A stretch of 64,000 bases of DNA from Opitutia bacterium (GTDB lineage Bacteria > Verrucomicrobiota > Verrucomicrobiia > Opitutales > Opitutaceae): positions 62,001 through 126,000 of the forward strand of contig CANJCM010000001.1 in the NCBI GenBank assembly GCA_947472765.1, written 5' to 3'. Numbering within the stretch: position 1 is the stretch's first letter; each line of letters starts with the position of its first letter. The notes below the pieces were generated by a model. The model made no database searches and was not told where the DNA came from. It saw nothing but the letters and a program-made list of their open reading frames with translations. The translations under genes and the position numbers were made by a program. Below, piece after piece: positions 17,325 through 26,499 of the stretch.

Positions 17325-18005
17325 TCAGGCTGGATCGACCGCGATGACTTCCAGCGCCGCGTCGGGCCCGCGCCGCCAGCGCACATTCCAGCCCGCAACC
17401 GTCATGCCGTAGGTTCGGGCCGTGGTATCGTGATACGCCGGCTCGAGATCGAGCCGCAGGAGCTGGCGCACCAGTTCGGCCGTGGCGGCGCCGAGCCGGT
17501 GCGCGTGCTCCGGAGAGAGAACGACCTTCGCCGGATCGCCGGCCGGCGGCGCGACATTCGCCCAATCGGCTGATGCTGACGGCACCGACTCGCACCAGGG
17601 GAGGTATGGCTTCACGTCGTAGACCGGCGTGCCATCGACGGCGTCGATGCCCGCAACGCGAATGACACCGGGTTCGATCGCGACGAGGCGCACGAGCGAG
17701 AGTCCGAGGCCGTTCGGGCGATTCGGAGACCGCGAGGCAAACACGCCGACGCGCTCGTTGCCGCCGAGACGGGGCGGCCGCACAACGGCGCTGCCGGTCC
17801 AGGGAGGGTTCTCATGGAAGCCCGTGATCAGCCAGACGTGCGAGAAGGCCTCCAGCCCGCGGGTGAACTCGGGGGCGGTGAACTCCGGCAGAAACTCCAC
17901 GCGGCCCTCCGCCGCCGGCACGAGCCCGCTCTGCCGCGGCACGCCAAATTTCTCCGCGAATGGAGTCCGCAGAATGGCGACGGGTTGCAGGGGAGAATTG
18001 GACAT
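17325..18005 (-). CDS. trmO: tRNA (N6-threonylcarbamoyladenosine(37)-N6)-methyltransferase TrmO
   Basis: A 226-residue protein of the UPF0066/TsaA family. It contains the diagnostic SRSPNRPNGLGLS motif and GIDAVDGTPVYDVKPYLP. TrmO adds a methyl group to t6A37 of certain tRNAs, using S-adenosylmethionine. The ATG at 18005 is chosen over a GTG two codons upstream. The gene converges with DUF1294 (30 bp apart) and stands alone. The C-terminal 60 residues are less conserved and form the usual small second domain. Confidence 0.9.
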   Translation of the reverse strand: MSNSPLQPVAILRTPFAEKFGVPRQSGLVPAAEGRVEFLPEFTAPEFTRGLEAFSHVWLITGFHENPPWTGSAVVRPPRLGGNERVGVFASRSPNRPNGLGLSLVRLVAIEPGVIRVAGIDAVDGTPVYDVKPYLPWCESVPSASADWANVAPPAGDPAKVVLSPEHAHRLGAATAELVRQLLRLDLEPAYHDTTARTYGMTVAGWNVRWRRGPDAALEVIAVDPA

Positions 18006-18079
18006 CGGCACCGGTGCGCACGCTCCGGGCTGTCCAGATTCGAATCAACCGCGAAAAGAACCGGGATTCGCGAGCCGTG

Positions 18080-18211
18080 TAACCACGAAGACACGAAGGC
18101 ACGAAGCGGGCTGCATTGCTCCGGCTCGAGCGGGGGGATGCGGAGCACCGGGGTGTGCTGGCACGAACTGGCGGACTGCGGGCACTCCGTGTCTTTGTGC
18201 CTTCGTGGTTA
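18080..18211. repeat. Inverted repeat, family F (three-unit arms)
   Basis: The left arm (18080-18106) reads as three CACGAAG units: accacgaa, gacacgaa, ggcacgaa. The right arm (18187-18211) is its near reverse complement. The centre is unrelated. It occupies most of the gap between trmO and kup. Confidence 0.85.
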
Positions 18212-18339
18212 AATCCGCGGATTGGGCTTCCGACCCTGCGTCCCGCCCTTTTGCCGCGCCGCAAGATCAAGCACATTTCCGGGCTCGGGCGAAACTGCTT
18301 GGAGCCACCCAACCCCTCACCGAGACTTTACCTTCGTCC

Positions 18340-20229
18340 ATGAGTTCCACCTCCCATCAGCCGGTGAAGGCCGGCGCGCAAGCGGCCCTCTGTGTCGGCG
18401 CGCTCGGTGTGGTGTTCGGCGACATCGGCACGAGCCCGCTCTACACCTTGAGCGCCTGCCTCGGCAATCTGCCGCCCGTGGATCGGACCGCGGGCATCCT
18501 CGGCGCGCTGTCGCTGATTTTCTGGGCGATGACCTTCGAGGTCAGTTTCAAGTATCTCACCTTCATCATGCGCGCCGACAACCGCGGAGAAGGCGGCATC
18601 TTCGCGCTCCTCGCGCTCAGCCACACGGACCGTGCCCCGGACTCGAGCCGCGGTCGCTGGTTCACCCTCCTGATTCTGTTCGGGGCCGCGCTCCTCTACG
18701 GCGACGGCGTGATCACCCCCGCCATCTCCGTGCTGGGCGCGGCGGAGGGTTTGAAGGATTTTAATCCGAGCTTTGGACCCTACGTGCCGGCGATCGCCTG
18801 CGTGATCCTCGCAGCGCTCTTCTGGGTCCAGCACCGCGGTACCAAGGTGATCGGCAATCTCTTCGGCCCGGTGATGGTCGTGTGGTTCACCGTCATCGGC
18901 TTGCTCGGCCTCTGGCATCTGCGGCAGGACTTGTCGGTGCTTCGCGCCCTGAACCCGATGCACGGGCTGAGGCTGCTCATCGAACACCCCGCCAGTGCGA
19001 CGGCCTTGCTCGGCGCGGTCATTCTCTCCATCACCGGGGCGGAGGCGCTCTACGCCGACATGGGCCACTTCGGGCGCAAGGCGATCAGCCGCGCCTGGTA
19101 TTTAGCCGCCTTTCCCGGACTGACGCTCTCGTACTTTGGCCAGGGCGCCCACGCCCTCACCCACCCGACGGAGCGCGCCAACCCTTTCTTCGCCCTCGCG
19201 CCGGAAGGTGCCCCGCGGCTCGCCCTGATTGCACTCTCGATCGCCGCCGCGATCGTCGCCAGCCAGGCACTGATTTCCGGCACCTACTCGCTCACGCGGC
19301 AGGCCGTCCAACTCGGTTACTTCCCCCGGCTTCAGGTCAAGCACACCAACCCGGATCTCGTCGGCCAGATTTACCTGCCATTGGTCAACCGGACCCTGGC
19401 AATTCTGGCCATCGCAGTCGTGCTCCTCTTTGGCTCGGTCGCCAAGCTCACCACCGCCTATGGCGTCGCCGTCACCGGCACGATGGCGGTCACCACGCTC
19501 GCCTTTTACCGGGTCGCCCGGAATCGGTGGCAGTGGTCGCGCTGGAAGGCGTTGCCGTTGTGCGCGACGTTCTTCGTGTTCGACATGGGATTCTTCATTT
19601 CGAACCTGCACAAGTTCATCGAAGGCGGCTGGCTGCCTCTCGCGATCGCGGTGAGCCTGCTCGCGATCATGTACACTTGGAAGACGGGGCGCTCCGAGAT
19701 CTACAAGCGCGTCTACGGCAACAACGTCACGGAGAGCGAGCTCACCAGCATTGCCCGCAGCAAGCATGTCGTCCGCGTCAGTGGTGCCGCCGTCTTCATG
19801 GTCGGCTCCGCCAACGGCACGCCGATTGCCCTCCTCCATCACGTCAAATCCAACCGCAGCCTGCACAAGACCGTCATCCTGTTGAGTGCCCTGACCGAGG
19901 ACGTGCCCACGGTGGCGGATCAAGAGCGACTCACGCTGACCGAAATTGGCGAAGGCATCTGGCGCGCCGTCGGACGCTATGGGTACATGGAATCGCCCGA
20001 CGCGTCGGCATTGATGGAGATGATGCGAGACCGCGGCGTGCCGGTGAACCCGGGTTCCGCCACCTATTTCTTCAACCGCGAGATGATCATCACCGGCGGC
20101 AACGCGAAGATGTGGGAGTGGCAGAAGAGCCTCTACAGCTTCCTCAGCCGCAACGCCCGGCCCGCGAAGGACTATTTCCAGATTCCCCCGTCGCAGATCA
20201 TCGAGATCGGGTTGCCGCTGCAGCTCTGA
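18340..20229 (+). CDS. kup: KUP-family potassium uptake permease
   Basis: A 629-residue KUP/HAK/KT permease, the usual length. The family signature GVVFGDIGTSPLYTL is at about residues 24-38, followed by a dozen hydrophobic segments up to about residue 450 and a soluble C-terminal domain. It imports K+ with H+ at the inner membrane. The start at 18340 is chosen because it directly precedes the conserved N-terminus. It stands alone between two repeat islands. An interleaved pair of short stems just upstream (18268-18306) could fold as a pseudoknot; see findings. Confidence 0.95.
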   Translation: MSSTSHQPVKAGAQAALCVGALGVVFGDIGTSPLYTLSACLGNLPPVDRTAGILGALSLIFWAMTFEVSFKYLTFIMRADNRGEGGIFALLALSHTDRAPDSSRGRWFTLLILFGAALLYGDGVITPAISVLGAAEGLKDFNPSFGPYVPAIACVILAALFWVQHRGTKVIGNLFGPVMVVWFTVIGLLGLWHLRQDLSVLRALNPMHGLRLLIEHPASATALLGAVILSITGAEALYADMGHFGRKAISRAWYLAAFPGLTLSYFGQGAHALTHPTERANPFFALAPEGAPRLALIALSIAAAIVASQALISGTYSLTRQAVQLGYFPRLQVKHTNPDLVGQIYLPLVNRTLAILAIAVVLLFGSVAKLTTAYGVAVTGTMAVTTLAFYRVARNRWQWSRWKALPLCATFFVFDMGFFISNLHKFIEGGWLPLAIAVSLLAIMYTWKTGRSEIYKRVYGNNVTESELTSIARSKHVVRVSGAAVFMVGSANGTPIALLHHVKSNRSLHKTVILLSALTEDVPTVADQERLTLTEIGEGIWRAVGRYGYMESPDASALMEMMRDRGVPVNPGSATYFFNREMIITGGNAKMWEWQKSLYSFLSRNARPAKDYFQIPPSQIIEIGLPLQL

Positions 20230-20245
20230 CGCGGCGATTAGAGGC

Positions 20246-20656
20246 GCGTAGGGGCGGGGCTCGTCCACGCCCAGTGTCTACGGCATTTCTGAAGCTCTAG
20301 ACCTCTCTCCGCGGCTCCGCGCCTCCGCGTGATCTAGTTCGAATCCTGCCCATCCTGCCCATCCTGTCTAAAAGATTGGCTGGCTTCGATCCGCTCCCGA
20401 TCATTTGCACAGAAGCCGAGCCAAGGACGATCCGAGTCTGAGTCCAAACCAACACAGGTCACGCGGAGGCGCGGAGCCGCGGAGCTATTGAGCCTGAAAC
20501 CAGGAAACCCTGAAACAATCCGGGCAAGCTTGCGGACTCACCAAAACGCCAAGGCACCCGACACTCCGCGTCTCCGCGCCTCCACGTGAGCCAGATTAAA
20601 TCGCTCTCCGCTCAGCCGCGCCCGAAGTCAGCGGCTCGATTCCTGGCTTCAGGCTC
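20246..20656. repeat. Mosaic repeat island between kup and menD
   Basis: This gap is built entirely from elements seen elsewhere. A single family A arm is at 20246-20272. A perfect 26-bp inverted pair (family F type) lies at 20307-20332 and 20459-20484, with a third related arm at 20564-20589. A family E arm is at 20341-20374. Family G arms are at 20490-20506 and 20640-20656. No gene is seen between 20230 and 20684. Confidence 0.85.
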
Positions 20657-20684
20657 AACCACTCCGAGCCCCCGGCTCCGCCGT

Positions 20685-22430
20685 TCAGGCGAGGTCCGCC
20701 GAGATCTGTCCGAAGAGCTGCTTCCGCATCGCGGCGTCGTTTTTGCGATCCGTGCGAATCTCCAGCAGCCGGATGCCACGGGCCGGCAGCACATGAATCA
20801 GATGTTCGAGGTCGGCCCAGTCGCGGACGAGGACGTACTCCACGCCGTAGGCGATCGCCAGCTGCGAGAAGTTCGCCTCCTGTGGCGTGGCGAAGAAGTC
20901 CTCGAACGGCGGTTCGAACTGCGACACCGGCAGATGTTCGAAGATGCCGCCACCGTGATTGTTGATCAGCACGATCGTCAGGCCGCCCTTGAACTTCGAG
21001 CGCAGCAGGAACCCGTTCGTGTCGTGCAGCAGCGCCAGATCGCCGGTCAGCAGCACCGCCGGCCGGACGGCACCATGCGCCGCGCCGAGCGCCGTGGAGA
21101 GCGTCCCATCGATGCCGTTCGCCCCGCGATTGCAGAGCGGACGCACTCCGAGATCACCCGGCGGCCAGACGTAGTCCACGTCGCGGGCCGGCATCGAATT
21201 CGCAATGAAGAGAGTCGTCTCGGCGGGTAAATTCCGGCCGAGCAGCCAGGAAACTTTCGGCTCGAACATCGCGGTCTCCAACTGGAGGCGCGTATCGAGC
21301 GCGACGCGGGCCGCCCGCTCATACTCCGCCCAGAGGCGCTCGTAGCCGTTGACCTCAATCGCGCGGCTAAGTGATTCGGCCAGCGCCGGCAGCGGCATCG
21401 CCACGGTGTGAGTGCGCCCATGCAGGCCGTCACGGTTGTCAGGCCGATCGGAGATCAGCCAGATGATGGGATCGCTCTCGGTGATCCATTCACGCAACAC
21501 CTTGCTCGTGGGCCAGCCGCCCAGACACAGCACCACCTCGGGCTTGAGTCGTTCGGCGGCCGTGTCGTTGCGCAGGATGAGATCGTAGGTGGAGACGACG
21601 TTCGGCACGCGCGACGCATGGTTGCGCACCGGGCAAAGCGCCTCCGCCAGCACCGGCCAGCCGAGCCGGCGGGCGATCTCGCCGACGGTCTCCACGAATT
21701 CCTCGATGTCCCACGGCTGCGCCGCGCCAATCACGATCACGCCGTGCACTTCCGGCGTCAGGATCGGATGGACCGAATGCGGAGTGACCGGCGAGAGGCT
21801 CTCGAGTCGGGCGAAAAACGTGTCCCACGCGATGGTCGCGGAGAAGCGCTCCGCCACGCCGCCATCGGCCACCGGCGGCAGCGGATCGCGAAACGGCACG
21901 TTGAGATGAACGGGACCCGGGTTGGCCGTCGCCGCGCGGCTCACCGCGTGCACCGTCATCTGCCGCAGGTAGCGGAAGAGTCCCGCGTTCAGCTCCGGCA
22001 CGGCGAACTCGTGCTGAAACGAAACATAGCTGCCGTAGAGCTTCTGCTGATCGATCGTCTGCCCGGAAGCCGACGCGCGCATCTCCGCCGGTCGATCCGC
22101 GGTCATGACGATGAGCGGCACGCCCGACTCATGCGCCTCGATGATCGCGGGAAAGTAATTCGCGGCCGCCGTGCCGCTCGTGCAGAGGAGCACGATCGGT
22201 TGCAGCCGCTGTTTGCCGAGCCCGAGGGCGAAGAACCCCGCGGAGCGTTCGTCCAGCACCGGAATCGCCTCGATCCGTGGATGGCGGGCGAAAGCGATGG
22301 CCAGCGGCGTGGAACGGGAGCCGGGCGAGATGACGGCCTGCCGCACGCCGGCCCGGACCATCGTCTCGACGATGACACTGGACCAGAGGGAATTCGTGTT
22401 GCGCGGATCGATCGTGAAGGGAACGGGCAT
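20685..22430 (-). CDS. menD: 2-succinyl-5-enolpyruvyl-6-hydroxy-3-cyclohexene-1-carboxylate synthase
   Basis: A 581-residue thiamine diphosphate enzyme, the normal length for MenD. The N-terminal half shows AVISPGSRSTPLAIAFA and LCTSGTAAANYFPAI, typical of MenD. The ThDP/Mg2+ motif begins with GDLALLHDTNG near residue 463 and continues to INNHGGGIFEHL. It joins isochorismate and 2-oxoglutarate in menaquinone synthesis. It is the last gene of a minus-strand run metG, menF, DUF1573/cytochrome, menD; the preceding gene ends 9 bp before its start. Confidence 0.95.
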   Translation of the reverse strand: MPVPFTIDPRNTNSLWSSVIVETMVRAGVRQAVISPGSRSTPLAIAFARHPRIEAIPVLDERSAGFFALGLGKQRLQPIVLLCTSGTAAANYFPAIIEAHESGVPLIVMTADRPAEMRASASGQTIDQQKLYGSYVSFQHEFAVPELNAGLFRYLRQMTVHAVSRAATANPGPVHLNVPFRDPLPPVADGGVAERFSATIAWDTFFARLESLSPVTPHSVHPILTPEVHGVIVIGAAQPWDIEEFVETVGEIARRLGWPVLAEALCPVRNHASRVPNVVSTYDLILRNDTAAERLKPEVVLCLGGWPTSKVLREWITESDPIIWLISDRPDNRDGLHGRTHTVAMPLPALAESLSRAIEVNGYERLWAEYERAARVALDTRLQLETAMFEPKVSWLLGRNLPAETTLFIANSMPARDVDYVWPPGDLGVRPLCNRGANGIDGTLSTALGAAHGAVRPAVLLTGDLALLHDTNGFLLRSKFKGGLTIVLINNHGGGIFEHLPVSQFEPPFEDFFATPQEANFSQLAIAYGVEYVLVRDWADLEHLIHVLPARGIRLLEIRTDRKNDAAMRKQLFGQISADLA

Positions 22431-22439
22431 GAAAAAGGA

Positions 22440-23222
22440 TCACTTCACGGCGGCCGGCGCGGTCGGGAAATGGCGCAGGCCAAACTCGACCAGCGACTCG
22501 ACCTGCGCATTCGACAGCGGCCCGCCATGCTGCTCGTGAAAGGCCGGCATGAGCGTGCCCTCCTTGCCCTCGCCGATCCACTTGCGCCAGTAGCCCGCAT
22601 CCCGCGGCTCCCTGACCACGTTCAAGTCCGGCACCATCGTCGCCCGCGGATTCGCCTCGTGGCAGATGGAGCAGGCCGCATTGAAGAGTTTCTCGCCCTG
22701 CTTGCCGCCGATCGGATCGACGTGGCAGCTGTAGCACGTGCCATGAAAGACCGCCTGCCGATCGGCCGCGGCGAGCTGGAGGTTTTCGGAGCGGCTCCGG
22801 ACGGGCGGATCCTCGATATCAACGCTCAATCCGAGGATCTGTGCGCCGACGTCGGACGCCACGAGCATCGTCTTCGAAAAGTGACCGCGCCGGCCACGGA
22901 CATCGACGGTGGCCCGAAACGACCCCTTCGCGCCCGGCGGCAGAATCCAGGGTGTGCTCGGGAGATCCGCAACCGTGCAGCCGCACGAGGGCCGGACCTC
23001 GAGAATCTTGACCGAATCTTCCTTGGACGTGTTCGTGACCGAAAAATGAAATTCCACCGCACCGTCGCCGTACTTCGCGGGCTTGGTCTGGTGCATCTCA
23101 TCCCACTTCAGTGGGTGCGCGGGCCGCACTGCACCCTCGGAGGGGTCGGGGGCATCCGCGGCGAAGGCGAGCACCGTCAGGGCGAGGACGAGGACACCGG
23201 GAAGCGCGCGAAAAGGTTTCAT
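22440..23222 (-). CDS. DUF1573 domain fused to a dihaem c-type cytochrome region
   Basis: A 260-residue exported protein (signal peptide residues 1-21). Residues about 45-135 form a DUF1573 domain, an immunoglobulin-like fold with the hallmark PSCGCTV. Residues 158-250 carry two haem c motifs only 21 residues apart, CYSCH (163-167) and CSICH (184-188), with Met225 (TLMPAF) as a possible axial ligand. It overlaps the menF stop by 4 bp (ATGA) and sits 9 bp before menD, so it is translated with the menaquinone genes. A role in periplasmic electron transfer linked to the quinone pool is likely but inferred. The domain combination is unusual. Confidence 0.8.
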   Translation of the reverse strand: MKPFRALPGVLVLALTVLAFAADAPDPSEGAVRPAHPLKWDEMHQTKPAKYGDGAVEFHFSVTNTSKEDSVKILEVRPSCGCTVADLPSTPWILPPGAKGSFRATVDVRGRRGHFSKTMLVASDVGAQILGLSVDIEDPPVRSRSENLQLAAADRQAVFHGTCYSCHVDPIGGKQGEKLFNAACSICHEANPRATMVPDLNVVREPRDAGYWRKWIGEGKEGTLMPAFHEQHGGPLSNAQVESLVEFGLRHFPTAPAAVK

Positions 23223-24664
23223 GGGGAAGAAGCCAGCAGGGCGTCCCGCATGGCCTTAAACTTCAACTCGGTTTCGGCAAACTCCTTTTCCGGCGTCGAC
23301 CCGGCGAGAATGCCGGCTCCGGCGTAAAGGCGGGCCCGGGCGCCCTCGACCCGGGCCGAACGGATACCGACAAAGAACTCTCCCCCGCCCCGGGCATTCA
23401 GCCAGCCGAGGGCGCCGGCATAGAGCCCGCGCGGAAAGCCCTCGAGTTCACGAATTCCGGCCAGCGCGGCGGCCCGCGGACTGCCGCCCACCGCGGGAGT
23501 CGGGTGCATCGCCGCCACCACGTCCAGCGGCCGCACGCCCGCCGGCAGAGTCGCCCGCACCGGCGTGTGCAGGTGCTGCACATTCGCCAGGCGACGGACC
23601 TGAGGTTCCGGCGGAAACTCGGGCTGGATGCCAAGGGGCGCGAGCCGCGCCACAATGTCGTCGAGCACTTCGCGCTGTTCGCGACGATCCTTCTCGCTGC
23701 GCAGGAGCCGGCCAGCCAGCGCCGCGTCCTCACTCGCTCCGGCCCCGCGGCCAATGGAACCGGCGAGGGCTTCGGTCTCCAGCGTGCCCTGCCGGACGCG
23801 AACCAGCCGCTCCGGACTCGCGCCGATGAAACTCGGCCCCTGCCCCGTCGTGAAGGAAAACGCATAACAGTCCGGGAAGCGCTGCCGCAGCCCGTTCAGG
23901 ATCCGCAGCGGATGCAGCGGTCGATCGGCCGTGAGATCCTGCGCCCGGGCCAGTACGATTTTCCTGAACTCTCCCGCTTCAATTCGCTCCAGCGCCCGCG
24001 CCACCGCGGCCCGATAGTCGCCGGCCTCGGCGGTCGTGAAGTGGGCCGCAGCCTGGACCGGCGGCGGTCGCACCTCCTCCGCGGAGATCCCACCGTCGGC
24101 GTATTCAAAGCCGCGGAATTTACGATGGGCCCGCCAGACGCGCTCCGTCTCCCGCGCCAGATCGGCGTCGGGCGTCACGAGCAGATTCGCCACCGCGGTG
24201 GTCGTGTGACCCGCCCGCGCCACCTGCCAGCGCGGCACGAACGCATGGGCCGCGGGAAACGCCTCCCCGGCCTCGACGTCGTCGTGAAACGTGAAGCTGG
24301 CGAAAAAGTGCGGCCCGCCAAACGGCGCGGTGACATCACCGACGGCGATGGCATGCGCGAGCTGGTCGTCCATCCAGGCCTGCACCGCCGCGAACCGGCC
24401 GGGACCGCGGGCCTCGAACCGCACCGCCACCTCGGCGCCCGCGATCGCGCTCTCGATCGACGGCCGCTCGGCGTAGAAATGCGGTTCAGCCGGATCAAAG
24501 ATCGACTCGAGCACCGCGAGCGGATCGAGCGCGTCGACCGTAACCGAGATGCTGACGAGCTTGGCCCGTCCGTCCCGCCGCGCGGCCTCGCGACACTGCC
24601 CGAGAAATGCGCCCAGCGCCTCCGGAGTGGCGTTGTCGGCGGGCCGGAGCGGCAGGATGGTCAT
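23219..24664 (-). CDS. menF: Isochorismate synthase
   Basis: A 481-residue chorismate-binding enzyme. The C-terminal catalytic half shows FRKIVLARAQDL, GASPERLVRVRQG, ALAGSIGRG, HLHTPVRA, MHPTPAVGG and AGAGILAGSTPEKEF, the standard isochorismate synthase motifs. It converts chorismate to isochorismate, the first step of the MenD pathway. It overlaps the next gene by 4 bp and follows metG after 21 bp. An entC-type role in siderophore synthesis is less likely because menD is in the same operon. Confidence 0.9.
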   Translation of the reverse strand: MTILPLRPADNATPEALGAFLGQCREAARRDGRAKLVSISVTVDALDPLAVLESIFDPAEPHFYAERPSIESAIAGAEVAVRFEARGPGRFAAVQAWMDDQLAHAIAVGDVTAPFGGPHFFASFTFHDDVEAGEAFPAAHAFVPRWQVARAGHTTTAVANLLVTPDADLARETERVWRAHRKFRGFEYADGGISAEEVRPPPVQAAAHFTTAEAGDYRAAVARALERIEAGEFRKIVLARAQDLTADRPLHPLRILNGLRQRFPDCYAFSFTTGQGPSFIGASPERLVRVRQGTLETEALAGSIGRGAGASEDAALAGRLLRSEKDRREQREVLDDIVARLAPLGIQPEFPPEPQVRRLANVQHLHTPVRATLPAGVRPLDVVAAMHPTPAVGGSPRAAALAGIRELEGFPRGLYAGALGWLNARGGGEFFVGIRSARVEGARARLYAGAGILAGSTPEKEFAETELKFKAMRDALLASSP

Positions 24665-24685
24665 GGACGGCGCCGACGCGAAAAC

Positions 24686-26218
24686 TCAGGCGGGCTTGTC
24701 GGGCGTGGCGGGACGCGGAAACAGCACGAGTGCCGCGGCCACCTTGGAGCCGTTGAGCTTTGAGCCCCACTGCAATTCGGACCGCCAGTCCGGGCCCGGC
24801 TGGTGGCCGAGCACGGCATTGATTTTTTCCGTCGTGCCCGGGACCACGTGCTGGAGCAACGCGACCGCGAGCCGCAATGCCTCCGCCATCGTGGCGAGCG
24901 CGGTCCGCAGCAGCGCCTGATCCTCCGGGGTCGCGGACTTGCCCAGCTTCCAGGGCGCACGCTTCTCGATGTAAGCGTTGGTCGCCGTGACGAACGCGAT
25001 CGTGCGCTCGATGCCGGTGTGAAATTGAAAGCCCTCGCAGAGGGGAATGACTTCGTCCCGCGTCTTCGCCCACAGCTCGTGCAACTCGCGCTCGGGCGCC
25101 TCGACGACCTCCGCCGCCGGCAGCACGCCCGCGGCGAAACGCGTGGTCATGTTGAGCGTGCGGTTGACGAGATTGCCGAGATTGTTCGCGAGCTCGCTGT
25201 TGTAGCGCACGAGGAACTGCTCGATCGTGAACTCGCTGTCCTGCCCGACGTTCATCTCGCGGATCAGGAAATAACGGAAGGCATCGACGCCAAACTGCGC
25301 GATGAGATCGAGGGGGTTGACGGCGCCGCCGGTGCTCTTGGACATCTTGGCGCCGCTCTGCAGCCACCAGCCGTGCACCAGCAAATGCTTCGGCGGCGGG
25401 AGCCCGCAGGCGTGCAGCATGATCGGCCAGTAGACCGCATGCGGAGGAACGAGAATGTCCTTGCCGATGAGATTGTAGTCGGCCGGCCAGAGTCCCTTGT
25501 CCACGACCGCGGAATAATAATTCAGCAGCGCGTCGAACCAGACGTAGGTGACGTAACCTTCATCGAACGGCAGCGGAATGCCCCACTCGAGGCGTTCCTT
25601 CGGCCGGGAGATGCAAAGGTCGTTTAACGGCTCCTTCAGGAACTCGAGCACCTGCTTCTGGCGGTATTTCGGGAAGATCCAGTCCTCGTTCTTCGTCAGG
25701 AAATCGATCAGCCAGTCCTGATATTTCTTCAGCCGAAAGAAGTAATTCGGCTCCACGATTTCCGTGACCTCGCCGAAGAGCTCCGGCCAGGAGCCGTCGG
25801 GCAGCCGATCCTTTTCCTGGAGGAACTGCTCCTGCCGCGTGCTGTAGAAGCCGCGGTACTCGGCCCGGTAAATCTCGCCGGCATCGAAGAGCTTCTGCAG
25901 GAGATCCCGCACGACTTGCTTGTGCCGCGGCTCCGTCGTCCGGATGAAGTCGTCGTACGACACCCCGAGCCGGTCCCAGAGGGAACGGAATTCCGCCGCC
26001 GTCTTGTCGACAAAAGCCTGGGCCTCGATGCCCTGCTTGCGGGCACTCGCCTGCACCTTCTGGCCGTGTTCATCCGTACCGGTCAGAAAGTAGACCTTGT
26101 CACCCATCTGGCGCCGGAAACGCGCGATGACGTCCGTCAGCACCTTCTCGTAGGCATGCCCGAGGTGCGGAGCACTGTTCACATAGTCGATGGCGGTCGT
26201 GATGTAGAAGGACTTCAT
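24686..26218 (-). CDS. metG: Methionyl-tRNA synthetase
   Basis: A 510-residue class I synthetase. The HIGH motif is HLGH (18-21) and the KMSKS motif is at 291-295. The zinc knuckle is missing: the place where CxxC pairs occur reads FYSTRQEQF (about 124-132), so this is a zinc-free form. The C-terminal tRNA-binding (EMAP-like) domain is also absent. The start at 26218 (MKSFYITTAIDY) is preferred to a codon 15 bp upstream. It heads the minus-strand operon with menF, the cytochrome fusion and menD, a mix of translation and quinone genes. Confidence 0.95.
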   Translation of the reverse strand: MKSFYITTAIDYVNSAPHLGHAYEKVLTDVIARFRRQMGDKVYFLTGTDEHGQKVQASARKQGIEAQAFVDKTAAEFRSLWDRLGVSYDDFIRTTEPRHKQVVRDLLQKLFDAGEIYRAEYRGFYSTRQEQFLQEKDRLPDGSWPELFGEVTEIVEPNYFFRLKKYQDWLIDFLTKNEDWIFPKYRQKQVLEFLKEPLNDLCISRPKERLEWGIPLPFDEGYVTYVWFDALLNYYSAVVDKGLWPADYNLIGKDILVPPHAVYWPIMLHACGLPPPKHLLVHGWWLQSGAKMSKSTGGAVNPLDLIAQFGVDAFRYFLIREMNVGQDSEFTIEQFLVRYNSELANNLGNLVNRTLNMTTRFAAGVLPAAEVVEAPERELHELWAKTRDEVIPLCEGFQFHTGIERTIAFVTATNAYIEKRAPWKLGKSATPEDQALLRTALATMAEALRLAVALLQHVVPGTTEKINAVLGHQPGPDWRSELQWGSKLNGSKVAAALVLFPRPATPDKPA

Positions 26219-26499
26219 GCCGAGGTCGGCCAAGAAAACGCGCCCCGCCGCAAATGTCGAAGGATTTGGCGTGATCGATCCAGCACAGCGTCAGCTCAGT
26301 GGAGCGACCGACTGCCCGGCCCGAATCCCCACGGAGCGCGGGTGCCATCACCCGCCATAGCGGATCAACGTCACCGCTCGGCGGGTGAGGACACCCTCCT
26401 TCCATCGCGGACTCGTGCAAAATTCGTCAACCGTACCGGCGGCGTGGCAAAGTTTTGACGTGTCCCGCACGTCGGGCAGGGTGGACCGCGACAATCTGG

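Noticed and set aside
20246..20656. Repeat arms as simple intrinsic terminators
   Set aside because: Although GC-rich, these hairpins lack the adjacent T runs that the true terminators at 1366, 4684, 47247 and 47491 have.
26219..26499. Possible SAM or T-box riboswitch upstream of metG
   Set aside because: No recognisable motif, stem set or terminator is seen in the metG leader.
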